Below, piece by piece: positions 31,420 through 37,046 of a stretch of 37,046 nt of DNA. The stretch comes from Minisyncoccota bacterium. GTDB taxonomy: Bacteria; Patescibacteriota; Minisyncoccia; UBA6257; 02-FULL-45-10c. The stretch is taken from contig JAQURY010000006.1 in assembly GCA_028715395.1 (NCBI GenBank), positions 1-37,046 of the forward strand. Reading direction: 5' to 3'. Each line of letters starts with the position of its first letter. Position 1 is the first letter of the stretch. The translations under genes were made by a program, and so were the position numbers. The notes under the pieces were generated by a model. That model was not told where the DNA came from. It saw only the letters and a list, made by a program, of their open reading frames with translations, and did not search any database.

Positions 31420-32454
31420 CTACCATCCCTTAATTATGCTATCGGGCTGGTATACCGTCCACAATAACAGACAGCCGCCTGAACAATTCTCAAAAACTTC
31501 ACAGCTAATGCACTTCTTGGAAGGATATGCTTTTGCTTGAGCAAAATAATTTTTCATTTGTTCTGATTCGAAAAAGGCTGCTAGCGACTCAGCAGAATTA
31601 AAATCCTGCCCATATTTGCCAACAGGAAAACCAGACATACTGTTGCAAATCAATAGCGAGCCATCTGTGTCAATAATGCCCCCCGATTGATGCTGAAGGT
31701 GGCATGTAGTTGAAATTTGGCCTCTATTCTTCAGAGTTTGAATAAACTCTTTAGGCCAAATACAAAGCGGATGCTTCATAACAAACACAAGATGTCCGCC
31801 TGTAATTTTGTGCGCCTCCTCATACGCAGACATTATTTCTTTGACCAATACATCAATGTCAACCATAAATTTGTCATCCACATGATCCTTGTGTATGGCC
31901 GGAGAACAAAAGTTAACAGATACGCCGAATGCTCCGCAATCCATCGCATACTTAACCATATCCAAAAAATGAGACGTGTATGGCTGCGAATATACGAAGC
32001 TGGCTATACTTTTGGGTTGATATTTGAACACTCTCCGAAGACTCTTTGTAACATCGTTAAATCCAGTAGACTTTGTATTCTCAACTAAGCTTTCTGGATC
32101 AAATGCCTTAAATGAAGCTCCGATGTTGGTGTTCGGATGTTTCAAATACTCCTCCCAGAATTTGTCGCTTGAGAACCTGTATGTATTGGTCACAAGCGTC
32201 GAACGAATTCCGGAAGATTTCATTGCGTCGTTAAAATCAAATAAGTGAGGCCAGAGAGTTGGTTCGCCCCCTATTAAAAACAATCTCTTGATCTCAAGCT
32301 GTTTCGCGATTTTGAGAAGATCAAGGGTGAACGACAAGGACATCTCGTCCTCTGTCCGATACTCACTTCCTGCCGCATAGCACCATTCGCAACGAAAATT
32401 ACAGCCACGGTTAACGGTTAGCCACATCAAATTCATCTTGGGAATCTTGCTCAT
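31420..32454 (-). CDS. Radical SAM/SPASM peptide maturase candidate
   Basis: A 344-residue iron-sulfur enzyme. The radical SAM cluster motif is CNFRCEWC (Cys18, Cys22, Cys25), and GGEPT (62-66) binds SAM. The C-terminal SPASM domain shows Cys251 and Cys270 (the latter in a G-x4-C turn, DGSLLIC), then C-x2-C-x5-C-x3-C at 315, 318, 324 and 328, holding auxiliary Fe-S clusters. The final Cys of the usual SPASM set is not seen; Cys231 might replace it. SPASM enzymes typically modify ribosomal peptides or enzymes (thioether, ether or C-C bonds). There is no separate RRE domain. The ATG follows GAGGAGG. It has its own promoter, leader hairpins and terminator. The nearby Cys-rich peptide is the likely substrate. 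Confidence 0.88.
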   Translation of the reverse strand: MSKIPKMNLMWLTVNRGCNFRCEWCYAAGSEYRTEDEMSLSFTLDLLKIAKQLEIKRLFLIGGEPTLWPHLFDFNDAMKSSGIRSTLVTNTYRFSSDKFWEEYLKHPNTNIGASFKAFDPESLVENTKSTGFNDVTKSLRRVFKYQPKSIASFVYSQPYTSHFLDMVKYAMDCGAFGVSVNFCSPAIHKDHVDDKFMVDIDVLVKEIMSAYEEAHKITGGHLVFVMKHPLCIWPKEFIQTLKNRGQISTTCHLQHQSGGIIDTDGSLLICNSMSGFPVGKYGQDFNSAESLAAFFESEQMKNYFAQAKAYPSKKCISCEVFENCSGGCLLLWTVYQPDSIIKGW

Positions 32455-32503
32455 TTTCTATCCTCCTCTAGATTTTCAGAAATATTCTGCTATCAAGTTA
32501 CTT

Positions 32504-32520
32504 GCCCACCCTTGGCGGGC
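32504..32520 (-). promoter_or_regulatory. Leader hairpin of the radical SAM mRNA
   Basis: GCCCGCC-AAG-GGTGGGC in mRNA sense: 7 bp with one G-U and a 3-nt loop. A second small hairpin (CAGAA/TTCTG, about 32476-32488) lies just before the Shine-Dalgarno. Confidence 0.5.
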
Positions 32521-32537
32521 TGATTTTACTTAGCTAT

Positions 32538-32566
32538 AATATGAAACATTTTAACCCAGAAGTCAA
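32538..32566 (-). promoter_or_regulatory. Promoter of the radical SAM gene
   Basis: Minus strand TTGACT (32561-32566) with CATATT at 17 bp (32538-32543) or TATTAT at 19 bp. The sequence closely resembles the promoter at 30118-30146. Confidence 0.65.
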
Positions 32567-32591
32567 GCTACGTCCTACCTATATAATAATA

Positions 32592-32630
32592 AAAAAGCGG
32601 CGTTGTTTTTAGACAAGCGCCGCTTAAAAA
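32592..32630 (-). terminator. Terminator of the surface-repeat gene
   Basis: AAGCGGCG and CGCCGCTT form the stem with an inner TTGT/ACAA; the minus strand continues into T6. Confidence 0.85.
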
Positions 32631-32645
32631 ATTCTCTGCACTTAA

Positions 32646-33290
32646 TCACTTAAATCCCGCATTAATCCCTATCATAACCGGAAGCACTCCGTTCTTTCTT
32701 ACAACATTAATCAATCCTATTTGCACGCCCTTGAGCGTCTCGGCATAATTATAAAGCCCAAGCTGAACTCCATAGGCCTCGCGAGTTATATTAACACAAC
32801 CAAAAGAAATTCCGTAAAGCTTGTCTGTCTTTGCATAAAATCCGGTATACAGAACGCCCCGAAGCTCTTTGGTGCAGCCGTAGATTCCGCTTATTTGAAC
32901 ACCGACAGTTTTGTCGGCATATCCCACCTCTCCAAACTGTATTCCCGTATAGGTTCCTACATTTGAAACCATCGTCATAACCAAACCGTAGCCCTTCTCA
33001 ATTTTCACATAGCCCAGGGCATACTGAAAACCGTAAGCGTTTTTAGCTTTTGCGTAACACACGGCATACTGGCAGATATAGCTATATTCCGCTTCGCATA
33101 CCAGGCCAGCCTGTGCCCCAATTACTGACCTTGATCTTGTGAGAATTAATCCGATGTCCGCGCCGATAACATTTGCAGAACTGTTAAATAAAGCTACCGG
33201 CGGAATTACGGATATTTTCAAAGGGGTGGTTAAAGCAAAAGCCATTTGAAACAAAAACACGCTGCATAAACAAATAAGCAATCTTTTCAT
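32646..33290 (-). CDS. Secreted surface-repeat protein (LA_2272-like)
   Basis: A 214-residue exported protein. Signal peptide 1-19 (MKRLLICLCSVFLFQMAFA). The mature part is a chain of about eight repeats of roughly 18 residues in the pattern GxQxGxxxYAxxxxG (for example YGVQLGLYNYAETLKGVQIGLINV), ending in GVLPVMIGINAGFK. This is the LA_2272-type surface repeat found mainly in diderm bacteria such as Leptospira and Bacteroidota, where such proteins probably form beta structures in the outer membrane. In a CPR host its place is unclear. Five Cys are spread through the repeats. AAGGAGAG before the ATG, own promoter and terminator. Confidence 0.7.
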   Translation of the reverse strand: MKRLLICLCSVFLFQMAFALTTPLKISVIPPVALFNSSANVIGADIGLILTRSRSVIGAQAGLVCEAEYSYICQYAVCYAKAKNAYGFQYALGYVKIEKGYGLVMTMVSNVGTYTGIQFGEVGYADKTVGVQISGIYGCTKELRGVLYTGFYAKTDKLYGISFGCVNITREAYGVQLGLYNYAETLKGVQIGLINVVRKNGVLPVMIGINAGFK

Positions 33291-33350
33291 TTCCGCTCTC
33301 CTTTTATTTCAGATTTTATTCAATATTATCAAAGAAACTTGATAGTATTC

Positions 33351-33379
33351 AAAATACAAAAAATCGCTGCAAAAGTCAA
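33351..33379 (-). promoter_or_regulatory. Promoter of the surface-repeat gene
   Basis: Minus strand TTGACT (33374-33379), 17 bp, TATTTT (33351-33356). A leader hairpin TATCAA/TTGATA lies at 33327-33344. The -35 overlaps the stop codon of the upstream gene. Confidence 0.65.
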
Positions 33380-34851
33380 TTTTTATTTCTTTTCCTAAAA
33401 CCAATAATTCCAAGAAAAATCGCCAACAATATTATCAGCGGCGCATCGCCAAACCGGCTATATAATGTACGTCTATGAGATGATTCTACAAAAATTTTTC
33501 CGATTAAAATATCGTTTTTATTTTCTCCCAAATTGGAAATAATTTTCCCTTGTTTATCTATAAATGCCGATGGGCCATAAATATCGCTCCTTATAAGAGG
33601 CAAATTATTCTCCGCGGCCCTGATTTGAGAACTGGCAAGATTTATTTTTCTGTAAAAATAATCTTCAAAAATATCACTGTATCCTATAAATAAAGTGATG
33701 TTTGTTTTATCGGAATCACGTCTCGCCAAAAATGACTGATTGATTTCGGAACATGATAAATTGCCGAAAATATCATTGTTTATTCTTATAACTTCATCTT
33801 TCTCCGCGGGAACATAATCATAGGGATTAACGGAAACTCCCGTGGCTACAGTATAATCCCGAAGCGGGGCCAAAATTCTTTTTTGATAATAATCAAGAAT
33901 TTTACCGTCTTTCCAAAAAACAACTTCATCCGTAATTTTATCCTGCTCGCGCATCATGTCGGGCCAAAAAATAAGCGTTCTTTCCGGCGGGATAACCGAT
34001 TTAAGCCATTTACCGACTTCTTCGAATGTTCCGGCAACATTAAGACTCTTGATTCCGCTATTTTGGAATATCAAAGCTTCTTTGACAAAACTATAAGGAT
34101 AAACAATATAATCCGAACCGCTGCTGACCGCTTTTTGAATCAGATTTTTTATTTTTTCATCGATAATAAAATTTCCATTTATAATTTTCCCATAAGGCAG
34201 ACTTTTTTCATCAATCTGAATTATGGAAAACGACGAAAAATGGCCGTCAGGATTTTTGGGATTTAAATAGATATAATTTGCCCAGTAAATTCCCAAAATT
34301 GCCGCTGCAAAAATAGAAATTGTTATTAAAAACTTCTTATCCAAACGGCGATGTATCCAGCCCCAGCCGATAAATCCGTTAATAGCCGCAATAATAAACG
34401 AAATCAAAAAAATTCCGCCGATACTCGCGAAACTTAGCAGGGGAATAAAATTATGAGCTGTATATCCAAGCGCGCCATAATAAAAATTCTGGAAAATCGT
34501 CTCCGCCAGCCACTCCGCCAAAGTCCAAATCGCCGCAAATATAAAAATATCCACAATATTTCCTTGTTTAAACTTCCGATAAGCCAAACCGCCCAACCCA
34601 AACAAAATTCCGAAAGTTAGACATATCGGAACCCAAATAATCGGATGGGCATAAAGCACCGGGAAAATTATTCCGAAACATGAAAACACTCCGACAATAA
34701 AGCCTCCAAAAAAAGTCTTCTTTTTGGAATAATCTTTATTTAAAAAATAAAAATACGGCACCAAAGCCGCAAAAACCAAAAACCAAAGATTAAAAATAAT
34801 CGATGAAAGAGTTAAGAGAATAATCGTTAATAAAGTTAAAATATACAACAT
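33376..34851 (-). CDS. Apolipoprotein N-acyltransferase-like protein, catalytic Glu replaced
   Basis: A 491-residue protein with the Lnt layout: about six TM helices (1-195), a nitrilase-like outer domain (205-465) and a last TM helix (469-485) after RTLYSRFGDAPLIILL. Lnt adds a third acyl chain to lipoproteins using a Glu-Lys-Cys triad. Lys324 (YYQKRILAPLRDY) and Cys367 (GNLSCSEI) are in place. At the Glu position, where Lnt reads WPE, this protein reads YPY (Tyr253). So it is either inactive, uses another acid, or has a changed role. CPR cells mostly lack known lipid synthesis, which makes an Lnt-type protein notable. Confidence 0.8.
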   Translation of the reverse strand: MLYILTLLTIILLTLSSIIFNLWFLVFAALVPYFYFLNKDYSKKKTFFGGFIVGVFSCFGIIFPVLYAHPIIWVPICLTFGILFGLGGLAYRKFKQGNIVDIFIFAAIWTLAEWLAETIFQNFYYGALGYTAHNFIPLLSFASIGGIFLISFIIAAINGFIGWGWIHRRLDKKFLITISIFAAAILGIYWANYIYLNPKNPDGHFSSFSIIQIDEKSLPYGKIINGNFIIDEKIKNLIQKAVSSGSDYIVYPYSFVKEALIFQNSGIKSLNVAGTFEEVGKWLKSVIPPERTLIFWPDMMREQDKITDEVVFWKDGKILDYYQKRILAPLRDYTVATGVSVNPYDYVPAEKDEVIRINNDIFGNLSCSEINQSFLARRDSDKTNITLFIGYSDIFEDYFYRKINLASSQIRAAENNLPLIRSDIYGPSAFIDKQGKIISNLGENKNDILIGKIFVESSHRRTLYSRFGDAPLIILLAIFLGIIGFRKRNKN

Positions 34852-34885
34852 CCTTATTATTATAGATTTAATTCATTCCGAAAAC

Positions 34886-34911
34886 AAAAACAGCCCTTTC
34901 GGGCTGTTTTT
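34886..34911 (-). terminator. Terminator of pnp
   Basis: AAAAACAGCCC and GGGCTGTTTTT form a hairpin with a TTTC loop 10 bp after the stop. Confidence 0.9.
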
Positions 34912-34921
34912 GAAGTCTCAC

Positions 34922-37042
34922 TTATTTTTGCAATTCGTTTTTCATCGCTTTTAGGGACAAGCCAATCTTTCCGTTTTCGGCTTTGATAACCTTGGCCCTT
35001 ACGACATCTCCGAGTTTCACGACATCCTCAACTTTTTTTACAAATCCTTCTTTAAGTTCGGAAACGTGAATCATTCCATCTTTGCCCGGAGCGAATTCGA
35101 CGATTGCTCCGAAATCCAAAATCTTTACAACCGGACCTTCAACTATCTGGCCGATTTCAATGTCCGTAACAATTCCTTTAACCATATTAAAGGCGGCTTC
35201 GGCAATTTCTTTGGAAGCGCCGGCAATTGAAACTTTTCCGGTCTGCTCTATGTCTATTGTAAGCGCACCGGTTGCGGCAATAATTCCATTGATAACTTTT
35301 CCTCCCGGGCCGATGACTTCTCCGATTTTTTCAGGATCAATCATTATGGTCAAAACTACAGGCGCGTATTTGGAAACTTCTTTTCTCGCTTCCGGCAAGG
35401 CTTTTTCCATCACGCCGATAATATGCTCGTGCGCTTTTCTCGCCTGCTTGATGACTTTTTCCAAAACATCAACTTCCACTCCAAAAACTTTTACGTCCAT
35501 TTGCATGGCGTTGATTCCGTCTTTCGTTCCGGCAATTTTGAAATCCATATCGCCGAAATGGTCTTCCGGACCTTGGATATCGGTCAAGATTTTAATTTCT
35601 TTTCCTTTTTCGTCCATAATCAAGCCCATCGCAATTCCGGCAACGTGTTTTTTAATCGGCACGCCTGCGTCCATCAAAGACAAACAACCTGCGCAAACAG
35701 TCGCCATTGAAGACGAACCATTGGAAGATAAAATTTCTGAAACTAAACGGATAACATAAGGAAATTCGTCAGCGGACGGAATCATGCCCTTCAAAGCCTT
35801 CTCCGCCAGCGCTCCATGTCCGATATCTCTCCTGCCCGGACCCCTGAACGGCCCAACTTCTCCGACTGAAAAAGGCGGAAAGTTATAGTGAAGCAAAAAT
35901 CTCTTTTTTCCGGAATGTTCCATCGTCTCAATCAGCTGCTCCGAGCCCGGAGGCGCGATCGTGGTAATTGCCAATGACTGGGTATTGCCGCGAACGAACA
36001 AAGCCGAACCGTGAGTGCGTTCAAACAATTTCACTTCGGCGTGCAAATCGCGGACTTCGTCCAATTTTCTTCCGTCAGGACGCGCGTCTTGTTCTAAAAT
36101 CTTTTTATGAATCAAATTATCAAGACATGTGTCAAAAAATATTTCCGCAGCATGCCATTTGTCTTCACCAACGCCCTCTTCGGCCAATTTAGCTTTCAAT
36201 TCATCTTTTAATTTCGCCAATCCCAATGCCCTTTCGGTTTTGTCGGAGTTATACATTTCTTTTTCCAGTTTGCCGTCCAAAAACGCGGAAATTTTTTCTC
36301 CAAGCTCCTTATCCGGTTCAACCAGTTTCACTTCGGCTTTCGGCTTGCCCATTTCTTTTATTATTTTTTCTTCAAAATCAATAAGTTTATTGATTTCTTT
36401 CTGCGCCGAATCAAAGGCCTTCACGATATCTTTTTCCTGCGCATCCATTCCGCCAAGCTCAATCATGTTTATCTGGTCTTTTCTTCCGGAAACGAAAGAA
36501 TCGAACTCCAATTCCTTGTCTTTCAATTCGCTCATTTTTGGATTAATCAAAATATCGCCGCCTTTTATTTTGGCGATTTTTAATCCTGCTACCGGTCCGT
36601 TCCACGGAACTTGCGAGCACGCGGTCGCAACCGACGCGGCCATTAATGCCACAAAATCGGGATCGTTTTCTTCGTCAAAAGACAAAATAGTCGTAACTAC
36701 CTGCACGTCACGGCGCATCGCCTGATTAAAAAGCGGGCGCATCGTCCTATCTATTAAACGTCCGGACAAAACCGCCTCATCGGACGATTTTCCCTCGCGG
36801 CGGACAAACCGGCTGCCGATAATTTTTCCGGCAGCATAAAACTTTTCCTCGTAATTTATCGTGAGCGGGAAATAATCAATTCCTTCTTTGTCCTTTCTTC
36901 CCATCACGATCGTGGCCAACACTATAGTTTCTCCATATTTCGCCAAAACAGCCATATTGGCTTGTTCGCCGATTTTGGAAAACTCCAAAGAAAGCTCGCG
37001 GCCCGCGAACTCAGTGGTAAATTTTTTGCGACCTAAATCCAT
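34922..37042 (-). CDS. pnp: Polyribonucleotide nucleotidyltransferase (PNPase)
   Basis: A 706-residue enzyme that degrades RNA from the 3' end with phosphate. Two RNase PH domains are seen: the first at about 10-225, the second at 325-545 with FVRGNTQSLAITT, FPPFSVGEVGPFRGPGRRDIGHGALAEKAL and the metal-binding DIQGPEDHFGDMDFK. A KH domain follows (IGEVIGPGGKVINGI) and then S1 (VEGPVVKILDFGAIVEFAPGKDGMIHVSEL). Length is normal and the gene is complete: the ATG is at 37042, just inside the window edge. It has its own terminator. Confidence 0.97.
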   Translation of the reverse strand: MDLGRKKFTTEFAGRELSLEFSKIGEQANMAVLAKYGETIVLATIVMGRKDKEGIDYFPLTINYEEKFYAAGKIIGSRFVRREGKSSDEAVLSGRLIDRTMRPLFNQAMRRDVQVVTTILSFDEENDPDFVALMAASVATACSQVPWNGPVAGLKIAKIKGGDILINPKMSELKDKELEFDSFVSGRKDQINMIELGGMDAQEKDIVKAFDSAQKEINKLIDFEEKIIKEMGKPKAEVKLVEPDKELGEKISAFLDGKLEKEMYNSDKTERALGLAKLKDELKAKLAEEGVGEDKWHAAEIFFDTCLDNLIHKKILEQDARPDGRKLDEVRDLHAEVKLFERTHGSALFVRGNTQSLAITTIAPPGSEQLIETMEHSGKKRFLLHYNFPPFSVGEVGPFRGPGRRDIGHGALAEKALKGMIPSADEFPYVIRLVSEILSSNGSSSMATVCAGCLSLMDAGVPIKKHVAGIAMGLIMDEKGKEIKILTDIQGPEDHFGDMDFKIAGTKDGINAMQMDVKVFGVEVDVLEKVIKQARKAHEHIIGVMEKALPEARKEVSKYAPVVLTIMIDPEKIGEVIGPGGKVINGIIAATGALTIDIEQTGKVSIAGASKEIAEAAFNMVKGIVTDIEIGQIVEGPVVKILDFGAIVEFAPGKDGMIHVSELKEGFVKKVEDVVKLGDVVRAKVIKAENGKIGLSLKAMKNELQK

Positions 37043-37046
37043 ACTT

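Noticed and set aside
35082-36725. Two long plus-strand open frames (35082-35759, 36129-36725)
   Set aside because: Antisense shadows of pnp with Ser/Ile/Pro-biased translations.

Overview
The window looks like chromosomal DNA of a Candidate Phyla Radiation (Patescibacteria) bacterium, probably Parcubacteria-like. This rests on gene content and style: an AT-rich genome, a PaaX/Cas2-like regulator, GT-C glycosyltransferases, DUF5666 and Cys-rich repeat secreted proteins, a thioredoxin-CcdA fusion and many lineage-type hypotheticals. No rRNA or other marker here confirms it. The code is standard: a release factor 2 is present and TGA ends genes. Four tRNAs (Pro-CGG, Arg-TCG, Lys-CTT, Gln-CTG) are seen, only one with an encoded CCA, and a CCA-adding enzyme lies beside the Arg tRNA.

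Layout. 1-3.1 kb: a PaaX-like gene running off the left edge behind a perfect 46-bp palindrome, then a GT39-type glycosyltransferase and a methyltransferase. 3.1-8.5 kb: two unknown stand-alone genes, a membrane-anchored protein, an RRM RNA-binding protein with a long leader, a GT87-type mannosyltransferase overlapping cca, and two tRNAs. 8.6-14.7 kb: a large secreted Cys-repeat protein with a small membrane partner, a ZnuBC-like metal ABC transporter, tRNA-Lys and recG. 14.8-18.8 kb: an SRPBCC protein, then an AT-rich module (two-TM sensor-like protein, two XRE regulators, STAS-like DUF4325 protein, GHKL ATPase) bracketed by 25-nt near-identical direct repeats and followed by tRNA-Gln. 19-23.6 kb: small stand-alone genes (zinc ribbon pair, BtpA-like TIM barrel, unknown helical protein), dCMP deaminase, a DUF5666 protein and an SdpI-like protein. 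23.6-29.3 kb: prfB-ftsE-ftsX and a thioredoxin-CcdA fusion, then an Ig-like secreted protein. 29.4-33.3 kb: an accessory region. 33.4-37 kb: an Lnt-like protein and pnp.

The most interesting region is 29.4-33.3 kb. It holds an unlisted 53-residue peptide gene (30416-30577) with eight cysteines in a tight acidic C-terminal core, an HExxH metallopeptidase-like gene and a radical SAM/SPASM enzyme. Together these look like a ribosomally made, radical-SAM-modified peptide (ranthipeptide/SCIFF-like) locus. It is flanked by two secreted surface-type proteins.

A second theme is regulatory. A set of single genes or short units scattered through the window (3115, 8182, 19416, 21331, 22182, 29391, 30416, 31420, 32646) each have a near-consensus TTGACW promoter (usually 17-bp spacer), a strong Shine-Dalgarno and usually a terminator. 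Most also have a leader hairpin, several of which enclose the ribosome binding site. The housekeeping operons show little of this.
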